Source of the DNA: Sphingomonas corticis | Lineage (GTDB): Bacteria; Pseudomonadota; Alphaproteobacteria; Sphingomonadales; Sphingomonadaceae | Direction: 5' to 3' | NCBI RefSeq assembly: GCF_012035195.1 | Contig: NZ_JAAVJH010000006.1 | Span: 124,001 to 188,000, forward strand | Length of the DNA: 64,000 nucleotides | Shown: piece by piece, positions 8,505 to 17,758 of the stretch | Numbering within the stretch: the stretch's first letter is position 1 | Layout of the letters: each line of letters starts with the position of its first letter | Notes under the pieces: generated by a model | What the model was told of the DNA's origin: nothing | Seen by the model: only the letters and a program-made list of their open reading frames with translations | The model's database searches: none | Program-made: the position numbers and the translations under genes

Positions 8505-8580
8505 TGGTGGGCGCTGACGGGTTCGAACCGCCGACCTACTCGGTGTAAACGAGCCGCTCTACCAGCTGAGCTAAGCGCCC
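8505..8580 (-). tRNA. tRNA-Val (anticodon TAC)
   Basis: On the minus strand a full cloverleaf is present: acceptor GGGCGCT / AGCGCCC, D-arm around TAGCTCAGCTGGTAGAG, an anticodon stem with loop TTTACAC (anticodon TAC), T-arm GGCGGTTCGAACCCGTC, discriminator A and an encoded CCA. Total length 76. It reads GUA, and by wobble probably GUG, valine codons. It lies alone between two protein genes on the other strand. Confidence 0.95.
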
Positions 8581-8683
8581 CACGCCCCGGCTGTAGCGTG
8601 CCCGCGCGCGGGATCAAGCGCTGTCCTACACCTTCCTACATCCGCAACCCCGGCCTTGGCGAGGCGGAAGGGAGAAGCGGAAG

Positions 8684-9157
8684 ATGCGCGATTGCGTGGA
8701 GCAGGCGATCGATGCGGCGGGGCGGCGCGCGCCGGTGGGTGCCCGAAGGCCGGCGGGGCGGACGGTGACGGTCAACCGCCGCGAATCGGCGCTGGCGTGG
8801 CTGGCCGCGCGCGGGCTGGTGACGCGGCGGCAGGAGGAGGCGGGCGAGCGGCTGCGGTCGGATTACGAGCGCGCGGCGATCGGCCCCGCGGTGACGATGC
8901 GCTGGTCGCCGCGGGTCGACGGCGGTCGCGGCGCGCGCACGCTGGACGCGGGCGAGGCGCAGACCGCGGCGAAGCGCCGCTTCGACGGCGCGCTCGGCGC
9001 GGCGGGGCCGGGTCTGTCGGACGTGCTATGGCGCGTGGTGTGCGCGGGGGAGCCGCTGGCGGAGGCGGAGAAGGGCCTGGGCTGGCCGACGCGCAGCGCG
9101 CGCCTGGTGCTCGCCTTCGCGCTGGACCGGGCGGCGGACCATTACGGCCTGCCGTAG
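8684..9157 (+). CDS. DUF6456 domain protein
   Basis: 157 residues with the pattern VNRRESALAWLAARGLVTRR, then EAGERLRSDYERAAIGPAVTMRW, and a C-terminal helix pair ending RLVLAFALDRAADHYGLP, which is the DUF6456 arrangement found in alphaproteobacteria. The function of the family is not established; its helical C-terminus resembles replication- or DNA-binding-type helical bundles, but that is only a resemblance. ATG 8684 follows GGAGAAGCGGAAG. It seems monocistronic, between the tRNA and a LysE-type exporter. Confidence 0.7.
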   Translation: MRDCVEQAIDAAGRRAPVGARRPAGRTVTVNRRESALAWLAARGLVTRRQEEAGERLRSDYERAAIGPAVTMRWSPRVDGGRGARTLDAGEAQTAAKRRFDGALGAAGPGLSDVLWRVVCAGEPLAEAEKGLGWPTRSARLVLAFALDRAADHYGLP

Positions 9158-9222
9158 GCCGGGGCGCGCGGCTGGTGCGGGCCGGCCCACGGGGCTATGC
9201 CACGGCGCGAAGGAGCGGCGGC

Positions 9223-9840
9223 ATGGCATGGGGGACCTGGGCGGCGTTCGTGGCCGCGTCGCTGGCGCTGGCGCTGATCCCCGGCCCGGGGGTCGCGACC
9301 ATCGTCGGCTTCGCCTTCGGCTCGGGCCGGCGCGCCGCGCTGGCGGCGGTGGCGGGCATGGCGGTCGGCAATGCGCTCGCCTTCGCCGCGTCGCTCGCGG
9401 GCGCGGCGGCGGTGCTGGCGGCGTCGGCGCACGCCTTCACGCTGCTGAAATGGGCCGGCGCGCTGTACCTGGTGTTCCTGGGCGTACGGGCGATCCGGCG
9501 CGCGGGGCAGGGTGGCGGCGCATGGTCGCGCCCGCCTGCCAGCCCGCGCGCCGCCTTCGCCACCACGCTGGCGGTGGGCACGTTCCATCCGAAGACGATC
9601 ATGTTCTTCGTCGCCTTCGCCGCGCAGTTCATCTCGCCGTCGGCTGCGTACCTGCCGCAGGCTGCCATTCTCGTCGCCACCTTCACCGCGGTCGCGGCGA
9701 CGACCGACGCGGGCTACGCGCTGGCGGCGGCGCGGGCCGCGCGGCTGCTCGACCGGCCGGCGCGACGGCGCTGGCTGGAGCGGGCGGGCGGCGGCGTGCT
9801 GATCGCCGCCGGGGTGGCCACCGCCGCGGTCCGGCGTTGA
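9223..9840 (+). CDS. LysE/RhtB-family amino acid exporter
   Basis: 205 residues, about six membrane helices, the length of the RhtB group. The family signature near the N-terminus is ALALIPGPGVATIVGFAFGS (residues about 13-32, pattern PGP). FHPKTIMFFVAFAAQF (about 124-139) is the conserved NPKxxLFF-like motif at the loop before helix 4. It exports amino acids or homoserine-lactone-like compounds in characterised relatives; the substrate here is unknown. Start ATG 9223 after GGAGCGGCGGC. dapF follows 31 bases downstream, so an amino-acid-related transcript is possible. Confidence 0.8.
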   Translation: MAWGTWAAFVAASLALALIPGPGVATIVGFAFGSGRRAALAAVAGMAVGNALAFAASLAGAAAVLAASAHAFTLLKWAGALYLVFLGVRAIRRAGQGGGAWSRPPASPRAAFATTLAVGTFHPKTIMFFVAFAAQFISPSAAYLPQAAILVATFTAVAATTDAGYALAAARAARLLDRPARRRWLERAGGGVLIAAGVATAAVRR

Positions 9841-9871
9841 CCGCGCCCCGGTGATCGCGCGACAAGGCGGC

Positions 9872-10807
9872 ATGCGCGTCCGCTTCATCAAGTGCCACGG
9901 TTCGGGCAACGATTTCCCGCTGGTCGACGCGCGCGGCTGGTCGCTGGCGCAGGGCGAGTGGGCGGCGCTGGCCCGCGCGCTGGCGGACCGGGCAGGCCCG
10001 GTCGGCGGCGACGGCCTGCTCGCGCTGGTGGCAGGCGACGGCGACGCCGCGTTCGGCATGCGGATGTTCAACAGCGACGGCAGCGAGGCGGAGACGTGCC
10101 TCAACGGCCTGCGCTGCGTCGCGCGCGCGGGGTTCGAGGCGCTGGGCATCGACGCCGCCACCGTCCGGCTCAAGACCTCACGCGCGCAGGTGTCCCGCGC
10201 CGCGCCGATCGCGCCCGGCGTGACGACGGTGGCGGAGACCGCGGGGCCCGCCGACCTCGACGTCACCCGCTGGCCGATGCTGGTGGAGGAGGAGCGCTAC
10301 GTCGAGCGGCCGGTGCCGCTGCTCGCCAGCCATCGCCCCTTCACCGCGGTCGCCATCCCCAATCCGCACCTGATCGCCTTTGTCGACGCGGTGGACGAGG
10401 CGGAGCTGGTCGCGGTCGGCCTGGCCTGCGAGGCGGCGCCCGCCTGGCTGCCGAACCGCGCCAACGTGTCCTTCGTGGAGCGGCGCGCGGTGGACACGCT
10501 GTTCGTGCGCACGCACGAGCGCGGCGTGGGCCTGACCGACAGCTGCGGCAGCGCGATGGCAGCGAGCAGCTACGCCGCCTGCCTGACCGGGCGGACCGCG
10601 TTCGACACGGACCTGACCGTGCTGAACCGCGGCGGGCTGGTACGCGTGCGGGTGGGAACCGACGCCATGGTCACGCTCCACGGCAACGCGACCTGGGAGT
10701 GGGAAGGGGAGGTGGACGTCGACCTCGCCACCGCGCGCGCGGGCGACCTGACGGTCGAGCGCCGCCACGACGCGGAAGTCGCGGCGTGGAGCCGCGCGGT
10801 GGGCTAG
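9872..10807 (+). CDS. dapF: Diaminopimelate epimerase family protein (divergent active-site surroundings)
   Basis: 311 residues. The N-terminus CHGSGNDFPLVDARG matches HGLGNDF of DapF. Both catalytic cysteines are present: Cys76 in NSDGSEAETCLNGLRC and Cys225 in GVGLTDSCGSAMAAS. Flanks differ from textbook DapF: CLNG for CGNG at the first and SCGSA for ACGTG at the second. DapF interconverts LL- and meso-diaminopimelate for lysine and peptidoglycan. The two Cys residues argue for an epimerase, but proline-racemase-like relatives or a paralogue of a canonical DapF elsewhere in the genome cannot be excluded. ATG 9872 chosen over GTG 9851 to match the family start. Confidence 0.72.
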   Translation: MRVRFIKCHGSGNDFPLVDARGWSLAQGEWAALARALADRAGPVGGDGLLALVAGDGDAAFGMRMFNSDGSEAETCLNGLRCVARAGFEALGIDAATVRLKTSRAQVSRAAPIAPGVTTVAETAGPADLDVTRWPMLVEEERYVERPVPLLASHRPFTAVAIPNPHLIAFVDAVDEAELVAVGLACEAAPAWLPNRANVSFVERRAVDTLFVRTHERGVGLTDSCGSAMAASSYAACLTGRTAFDTDLTVLNRGGLVRVRVGTDAMVTLHGNATWEWEGEVDVDLATARAGDLTVERRHDAEVAAWSRAVG

Positions 10808-10916
10808 GCGGCGCTCGACGATCACCGTCGGTTCCCCCCCCGAGGAGCCGTTTCGACGTCGCTCAGCCTCTTCCGGCGCGAACGGGGGGCCGCCGGATCA
10901 GGCGCAAGGCCGCTCG

Positions 10917-11108
10917 CTAGAGCGTTACCGGATCAGGTGGGATCACCGGCACGATGGTGATTTCGGCGTGCTGCAAGGCGAGAGGAGGGAGCGATGCTGA
11001 AGCATCGTGACCGACGAGCAACGCCGCAGCTCGCCGAAAGCGCCCCGCCGCACAGCGGTCGTCCGCAGGACGATGACGGTGGTTCAACCTGGTCCGGTAA
11101 CGCTCTAG
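10917..11108. repeat. MITE-like inverted-repeat element with CTAG ends (192 bp)
   Basis: The left end reads CTAGAGCGTTACCGGATCAG and the right end, on the other strand, CTAGAGCGTTACCGGACCAG; after that they agree less well (about 22 of the first 24 bases match). Both outermost tetranucleotides are CTAG, compatible with duplication of a YTAR-type target as made by IS5-group elements. No open frame inside looks coding. It is unrelated in sequence to copies A and B. The right-hand CTAG supplies the TAG stop of the small gene on the minus strand at 11105-11248. Confidence 0.65.
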
Positions 11109-11248
11109 AGCCGGATCAGCCCGCCCGCCACCAGCAGCACGCCCAGCCCGATCAGCAGCAGCAGCGCGAGGTAGCCGATGCCGATCATCATCGGCTTCTT
11201 CGCCTCCGGCCGCACCGGCTCGGAATCGTCGAAGGGTTCGTCCGCCAC
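11105..11248 (-). CDS. Small single-pass membrane protein (47 residues)
   Basis: Reading the minus strand from GTG 11248 gives a polar head (ADEPFDDSEPVRPEAKKP, about residues 2-19), then MMIGIGYLALLLLIGLGVLL and a short GGLIRL tail, ending at TAG 11105-11107. A purine-rich AGGAGAA lies about 10 bases before the GTG. Acidic-then-basic head plus one helix fits a small inner-membrane protein with N-terminus in the cytoplasm. I do not recognise the family. It is probably co-oriented with the acetyltransferase/sppA pair about 60 bases upstream, possibly the last gene of that transcript. Confidence 0.6.
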   Translation of the reverse strand: MADEPFDDSEPVRPEAKKPMMIGIGYLALLLLIGLGVLLVAGGLIRL

Positions 11249-11308
11249 CGCTCGTTCTCCTCGCATCCTGCGCTCGAACGAGGAAGGCGGCGGAACGCTC
11301 CCGCCCGA

Positions 11309-11890
11309 TCAGTCGCGCACGACGCCGACGTCGGCGAAGCGGCGCGGCTCCACCGGCGGGATCGCGCTGGCGTTCAGTTCGCACTGCCACCAGCCGACGT
11401 CGATCCAGCGGCCCTGCTTGAACCCCACTTCGCGGAACACGCCGCCGCGGCGGAAGCCGACCGCCTCGTGCAGCGAGATCGAAGCGTCGTTGGGCAGCGA
11501 GATGACGCCGATCGCCTGGGTGAAGCCCTGCGCGCGCAGCGTGTCGACCAGCGCCTCGTACAGCAGCCGGCCCAGCCCGCGCTCGCCCCCCGCGGTGTAG
11601 ATCGACGTCTCCACGACGTAGCGATAGGCCGGCCGATCGCGGAAGCGGCCCGCATAGGCGTAGCCGATCACGCCCTCGCCGTCGCCGCCCTTCTCCTTGC
11701 TGTCGCCGGTGGTGGCGACCAGCCAGGGGTAGAGGCCGTCCGACGCCGCCATCCGCGCCCGCATCGCGCGCGCGTCGGGCGCCTCGCTCTCGAACGAGAC
11801 CGTGCCCGAGAGAACGTAGGGCGCGTAGATCGCGGCGATGGCGGCGGCGTCGGCCGGGGTGGCGGCGCGGATCGCGATCGGCCCCTGCAT
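11309..11890 (-). CDS. GNAT N-acetyltransferase (phosphinothricin acetyltransferase-like)
   Basis: 193 residues. The N-terminus IRAATPADAAAIAAIYAPYV and the block VSFESEAPDARAMRARM match the Pat/Bar group of GNAT enzymes, as do YAYAGRFRDRPAYRYVVETS (beta strand 4) and GLGRLLYEAL (acetyl-CoA pyrophosphate loop). Typical substrates are amino-acid analogues such as phosphinothricin, methionine sulfone or sulfoximine; which one applies cannot be decided. Its ATG overlaps the sppA stop codon (TAATG at 11888-11892), so it is translated from the sppA mRNA. A Gly/Asp-rich linker EKGGDGEG at about residues 65-72 is an insertion relative to typical members. Confidence 0.82.
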   Translation of the reverse strand: MQGPIAIRAATPADAAAIAAIYAPYVLSGTVSFESEAPDARAMRARMAASDGLYPWLVATTGDSKEKGGDGEGVIGYAYAGRFRDRPAYRYVVETSIYTAGGERGLGRLLYEALVDTLRAQGFTQAIGVISLPNDASISLHEAVGFRRGGVFREVGFKQGRWIDVGWWQCELNASAIPPVEPRRFADVGVVRD

Positions 11891-13758
11891 TACAGGCCCA
11901 CCTTCGCCAGCACCAACTGGAGGAGGCTGCGGTCGCCCGCGCGCGGCGCGACCGGGCCCAGGCCGACGCACTCCAGGCACTCGGCGCGCACCGACGGTCC
12001 GGTCAGCAGCCGCTTCGCGTCGCCCAGCGCCTGCGCCAGCATCGCCTGCCGCTGCCACGACAGGCGCGCGAAGACGTCGCCCGACTGCGTGTCCTCCTCG
12101 TCCTCGCGCGCGGCGATCTGCTGCGCGATCTGCGCCGCGAAGCCGGGCTTCTTGTCCAGCCACACGACGCCGGGCTCCTTCACGCCCGCGCGCCGCGCCG
12201 CCTCGGCGACCGCGTCGTCCAGCCCGCCGAAGCGATCGACCAGGCCGATCTGCCGCGCCGCCCCGCCGACCCACACCCGGCCCTGGCCGATCTCGTCGAC
12301 CCGCGCGGGCGGCATCCGTCGCGACTGCGCCACGCGCGCGATGAAGTCGCGATAGCCGTGCTCGATGTTCGCCTGGATGATCGCGTCCACGGTGGCGTTG
12401 GTGCCCGCCAGCACGTCGGGCTGGCCCGACAGCGCCGTGGTCTTCGTTCCGTCGGTGGTGAGGCCGATCTTCGCCAGCGTGTTCTCGAACGTGGGGATCA
12501 CGCCGAAGATGCCGATCGACCCGGTGATGGTCGACGGCTCGGCGAAGATCGCGTCGCCCGCGGTCGCCACCCAATAGCCGCCCGACGCCGCCAGTCCGCC
12601 CATCGAGATGACGACGGGCAGCCCGCGCTTCTTCGCCTCCAGCACCGCGTTGCGGATCTGCTCGGACGCCAGGCTCGATCCGCCGGGCGAATCGACGCGC
12701 ACGACCAGCGCCTTCAGCTTCTGTTCGGCAAGCCCGGTGTAGAGCAGCTTGGACACCGTATCGCCGCCCGCGCTGCCCGGCGACTGCTCGCCGTCCAGGA
12801 TCGTGCCCGCCACGGTCAGCACGCCGACGTCGCCCTTCGTCGCGAAGGGGTGGGCGGCGACGTAATTGGCCAGCTTGATGCGGTTGAACCAGCCCGCGGG
12901 CTTGGCCGCGTCGCCGCCGACGATCTGCGCCACGCGCCGGCCGAAGGCGACGCGGTCGCCCAGCTTGTCGACCAGCCCGGTCGCGAGGTTCGCGCGCGCG
13001 ATGTCGCCGCCCGCCTGCTGCACCACCTGCTGCGGCGTCCGCAGCCAGGGCGCGATCTGCGCCTTGGGACGGCTGCGGCGGATCGCGTCCTGCCACTGCT
13101 CGAACAGCGACCCGTACAGCGCTTCGGAGGCCGCGCGCGCGTCCGGGCTGGCGTCGGCGCGCAGGTACGGCTCCACCGCCGACTTGTAGCGGCCGACGCG
13201 ATAGACGTGCGCGTTGACGCCCAGCTTGTCGATCAGGCCCTTGTAGTACAGCTGGTTGCCGCCGGGGCCGGAGAACAGGATGCCCCCCATCGGGTTCAGC
13301 CACACCTCGCTCGCCGCGGCGGCGAGGCGATAGCCACCGTCGGTATAGCCGGTGGCATAGGCGAGCACCGGCTTGCCCGCGCGCTTCACCGCGGCCAGCT
13401 TGTCGGCCACCTCGCCCAGCGTCGCGGGATAGGCGCCGCCGAACCGGTCGAGGTCCAGCACCACCGCCTTCACCCGGTCGTCGGTGCGCGCCTTGTCCAG
13501 CGCGTGGAGCACGTCGCGCAGTCGGTATTGCTGCCCCACCTGCTGCCCGCTCAGCATCGCCAGCGGCGGCACTTCCTCCGGCTGCTCGACGATGGGGCCG
13601 TTCAGGTCCAGCACCAGCGCGCCCGTGGGCACCGCGGCCGGGCGCGAGCGGCTGTTCAGCGCGGCGAACAGCGCGCCGAAGAACAGCAGCATGGCGACCA
13701 GCACCAGCGCATCCTTGATGCCCACCAACAGGCGCCACGCGCCGCGAACAAGCTTCAT
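11890..13758 (-). CDS. sppA: Signal peptide peptidase SppA, 67K type
   Basis: 622 residues, the double-domain length of protease IV. One N-terminal membrane anchor is visible (LVLVAMLLFFGALFAAL, about 20-36). The first half carries the expected general-base Lys (RVGRYKSAVEPYL), and the second half the nucleophile Ser in MGGLAASGGYWVATAGD. SppA degrades cleaved signal peptides and membrane-embedded fragments from the periplasmic side. Start ATG 13758 (MKLVRGAW). Followed by the acetyltransferase with overlapping codons. It runs divergently from the MATE gene. Confidence 0.92.
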   Translation of the reverse strand: MKLVRGAWRLLVGIKDALVLVAMLLFFGALFAALNSRSRPAAVPTGALVLDLNGPIVEQPEEVPPLAMLSGQQVGQQYRLRDVLHALDKARTDDRVKAVVLDLDRFGGAYPATLGEVADKLAAVKRAGKPVLAYATGYTDGGYRLAAAASEVWLNPMGGILFSGPGGNQLYYKGLIDKLGVNAHVYRVGRYKSAVEPYLRADASPDARAASEALYGSLFEQWQDAIRRSRPKAQIAPWLRTPQQVVQQAGGDIARANLATGLVDKLGDRVAFGRRVAQIVGGDAAKPAGWFNRIKLANYVAAHPFATKGDVGVLTVAGTILDGEQSPGSAGGDTVSKLLYTGLAEQKLKALVVRVDSPGGSSLASEQIRNAVLEAKKRGLPVVISMGGLAASGGYWVATAGDAIFAEPSTITGSIGIFGVIPTFENTLAKIGLTTDGTKTTALSGQPDVLAGTNATVDAIIQANIEHGYRDFIARVAQSRRMPPARVDEIGQGRVWVGGAARQIGLVDRFGGLDDAVAEAARRAGVKEPGVVWLDKKPGFAAQIAQQIAAREDEEDTQSGDVFARLSWQRQAMLAQALGDAKRLLTGPSVRAECLECVGLGPVAPRAGDRSLLQLVLAKVGL

Positions 13759-13909
13759 CAGTCGAAATCTCCAGCCGGTGCGGCGGACCCTAGGGGCCGT
13801 GTATGAAGACGGCAACACGGTTGATGGTTGACGAAGCGGGGACGGGCGGGGCTCGACCCGACGGGCGAGGACCGACGCGTCGACGCGCGTCGTGGCCGAT
13901 CCCGACCAT

Positions 13910-13993
13910 CGTCATGCCGCGCTGGTGCCGGCATCCAGGGCCTCATCCGCTGCCCTGCATGGCCTTGGACCCCTGCCCTACGCCGGGGTGACG
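13910..13993. repeat. Short extragenic palindromic repeat upstream of the MATE gene
   Basis: The ends CGTCATGCC...GCATCCAG and TTGGACCCCTGC...GGGGTGACG form an imperfect inverted repeat of about 29 bases per arm. This resembles the extragenic repeat common in sphingomonads in which cgtca(t/c)ccc... and ...(t)ggacccc...ggtgacg bracket a short core. It occupies part of the 297-base region between sppA and the MATE gene; the remainder (13759-13909, 13994-14055) shows no convincing gene and presumably holds both promoters. Confidence 0.4.
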
Positions 13994-14055
13994 GGGAAAG
14001 ACGTCGACGGACCCCCGCTGGCGCAACCCCGCCGCACCGGCTACGGCACGCGGCC

Positions 14056-15468
14056 ATGGACGCCCCCCTCGTCAACGCGCCTCTGGTGGCGGAGCGTCCG
14101 GCCGACGCGCGGGGGGAATTGCGGGCCCTGCTCGCGCTGGCGGCGCCGCTGGTCGGCGCGAACCTGTTGCAGATGGGCGTCTACGCCATCGACGTCGTCT
14201 TCGTCGCGCGGCTGGGCACGGTGGAATTCGCCGCCGCCACGCTGGGCGTGTTTCTGTTCGGTCTCACCATGTGGGCGCTGATGAGCATGGCCACCGCCTG
14301 CGCGCCGCTGATCGCGGCGGAGCTCGGCCGGCGCCGCCATGCGGTGCGCGAGGTGCGGCGCTCGTTCCGCATGGCGCTGTGGCTCGGCGTCTTCTCCGCC
14401 ATTCCCGGCTCGCTGCTGCTGCTGGCGGGGGAGCGGCTGTTCCTGCTCGCCGGGCAGGACGCGCGCGTCGCGGCGCGGGCGGGCGACTTCCTGCAGATCC
14501 TGGTCCTCGCGCTGCTGCCCGCCATCTTCGCCGCGGTGATGCGAACCGCCGCCGCCGCGCTCGGCCGCCCCGGCTGGGCGATCGGCGTCACCGCGATGGC
14601 GCTGGGCATCGGCCTCCTCTCCAACTGGCTGCTGGTCTTCGGCAACCTCGGTTTCCCCGCGCTGGGCCTCGAAGGCTCGGCGATCGCCAGCGTGGTGACG
14701 ACGGGGACGATGATGCTGGCCTATGCCGCCATCCTGCTGTTCGATCCGAAGCTGCGCCGATATCGCCTGTTCGGCCGCTGGTGGCGGCCGGAATGGTCGC
14801 GCATGGGCGAGATCCTGCGCATCGGCGTACCGATCGCGCTGACCGTCACGATGGAGGCCGGGCTGTTCGGTGGCGCGGCGCTGCTGATGGGGCTGATCGG
14901 CGTGACCGAGGTGGCGGCGCACGCCATCGCGCTCAACATCGCCAGCCTGGCCTTCCAGGTGCCGCTGGGCGTGGCGCAGGCGGCGACGATCCGGGTCGGC
15001 ATGGGCTTCGGCGCGCGCGACGCGGAATGGGTCGGGCGCGCGGGCTGGACCGCCATCGTCGTCGGCACGGGCTTCATGGTGGTCACCGCCGTGCTGATGT
15101 GGCTGGTGCCGCGCTGGCTGATCGCGATCTACGTCGACGTCGACGCTGCGCAGGAAGCGCGGGTGGTGGCGCTGGCGGTGCAGTATTTGGCGGTGGGCGC
15201 GGTGTTCCAGCTGTTCGACGGCGCGCAGGCGGTGGCCGCGGGCGTGCTGCGCGGGCTGCAGGATACGCGCGTGCCGATGGTGATCGCCGGGCTGGGCTAC
15301 TGGATCGCCGGGTTCGGCACCGCGGTGGCGCTCGGCTTCTGGCTGGATTGGCAGGGCGTCGGGATATGGGCTGGGCTGGCGGCGGGGCTGGTCGTCGTCT
15401 CGGCGGCGCTGCTGTGGCGCTTCGCCGCGCGCGACCGGCTCGGCCTGCTGGCGCCACGCGCGGCCTGA
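14056..15468 (+). CDS. MATE family multidrug/Na+-type efflux protein
   Basis: 470 residues with twelve predicted helices arranged in two halves. Family marks: LLALAAPLVGANLLQMGVYA and IDVVFVARLGTVEFAAATLG in helices 1-2 (family pattern xDxxxxGxlGxxxLAA), and IGVPIALTVTMEAGLFGGAA then EVAAHAIALNIASLAFQVPLG in the second half. MATE proteins expel cationic drugs or secondary metabolites in exchange for Na+ or H+. ATG 14056 is chosen; upstream codons do not look like transporter sequence. No regulator adjoins it. Confidence 0.88.
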   Translation: MDAPLVNAPLVAERPADARGELRALLALAAPLVGANLLQMGVYAIDVVFVARLGTVEFAAATLGVFLFGLTMWALMSMATACAPLIAAELGRRRHAVREVRRSFRMALWLGVFSAIPGSLLLLAGERLFLLAGQDARVAARAGDFLQILVLALLPAIFAAVMRTAAAALGRPGWAIGVTAMALGIGLLSNWLLVFGNLGFPALGLEGSAIASVVTTGTMMLAYAAILLFDPKLRRYRLFGRWWRPEWSRMGEILRIGVPIALTVTMEAGLFGGAALLMGLIGVTEVAAHAIALNIASLAFQVPLGVAQAATIRVGMGFGARDAEWVGRAGWTAIVVGTGFMVVTAVLMWLVPRWLIAIYVDVDAAQEARVVALAVQYLAVGAVFQLFDGAQAVAAGVLRGLQDTRVPMVIAGLGYWIAGFGTAVALGFWLDWQGVGIWAGLAAGLVVVSAALLWRFAARDRLGLLAPRAA

Positions 15469-15487
15469 AAAAAGGTTCCTGCGACGG

Positions 15488-15516
15488 TTGACGCACCGGC
15501 GGCGCCTGCACATATC
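15488..15516 (+). promoter_or_regulatory. Probable groESL promoter (-35 TTGACG, -10 CATATC)
   Basis: TTGACG at 15488-15493 and CATATC at 15511-15516 are separated by 17 bases and end 9 bases before the CIRCE operator. The -35 is a good housekeeping match; the CATAT-like -10 also resembles alphaproteobacterial RpoH promoters, so dual control is possible. Confidence 0.55.
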
Positions 15517-15524
15517 GCGGCGGC

Positions 15525-15549
15525 TGGCACTCGTTTCCTGCGAGTGCCA
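15525..15549. promoter_or_regulatory. CIRCE operator (HrcA site) upstream of groES
   Basis: TGGCACTC-N9-GAGTGCCA forms a perfect 8-bp inverted repeat with the 9-base spacer of the CIRCE consensus TTAGCACTC-N9-GAGTGCTAA; the outer TT/AA is not kept. Known role: HrcA binds CIRCE and represses chaperonin genes until heat shock. It lies 37 bases before groES, in the expected 5' leader. hrcA itself is not in this window. Confidence 0.9.
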
Positions 15550-15585
15550 AAAAAATGTCACCTTAGCTGAAGAGGGCTAGCAGCA

Positions 15586-15873
15586 ATGAACTTTCGTCCG
15601 TTGCACGACCGCGTTCTCGTCCGCCGCGTCGAGGCGGAAGAGAAGACGGCCGGCGGGATCATCATCCCCGACACCGCCAAGGAGAAGCCGCAGGAGGGCG
15701 AGGTCGTCGCCGCCGGCACCGGCACCAAGGCCGAGGACGGCAAGGTCACCCCGCTCGACGTCAAGGCCGGCGACCGCATCCTGTTCGGCAAGTGGTCGGG
15801 CACCGAGGTGAAGGTGAACGGCGAAGACCTGCTCATCATGAAGGAATCGGACATTCTCGGCATCGTCGGCTGA
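15586..15873 (+). CDS. groES: Co-chaperonin GroES
   Basis: 95 residues, normal length. [20 protein letters not shown] at the start, the mobile-loop segment [19 protein letters not shown] (about 20-38), and the C-terminal [12 protein letters not shown] are all family-typical. GroES caps the GroEL ring to close the folding chamber. The gene follows a CIRCE operator and promoter and is 56 bases upstream of groEL, with which it forms an operon. Confidence 0.97.
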   Translation: MNFRPLHDRVLVRRVEAEEKTAGGIIIPDTAKEKPQEGEVVAAGTGTKAEDGKVTPLDVKAGDRILFGKWSGTEVKVNGEDLLIMKESDILGIVG

Positions 15874-15917
15874 GAAACCTCCGATCACCGCAACACTCTC
15901 AACATTCGTTCATCTGA

Positions 15918-17573
<1,656 letters not shown>

Positions 17574-17580
17574 TTTCGGA

Positions 17581-17605
17581 CGGGCGCAGCGACTCGCTGC
17601 GCCCG
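17581..17605 (+). terminator. Hairpin after groEL
   Basis: A perfect 11-bp stem (CGGGCGCAGCG / CGCTGCGCCCG) with a 3-base ACT loop begins 8 bases after the groEL stop. No T-tract follows, so it is likely a stability or Rho-assisted end rather than a textbook intrinsic terminator. Another perfect stem (CGGGTCGGC / GCCGACCCG, loop ATC) lies at 17627-17647, and a GGGCC-based one ending in CCCTTTGT near 17692-17728. No gene is seen in 17606-17758. Confidence 0.6.
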
Positions 17606-17758
17606 AGGCGAAATCGGAACGGCCGGCGGGTCGGCATCGCCGACCCGTTCGACGTCAGGGCGGCGGCTTCGCCGTCGCCGGTTGCCCGCAGCGAAGGGCC
17701 GGTGGCATCACGCCGCTGGCCCTTTGTCTGTCCGGCGGGATCGACTATCTTGCCGCCC

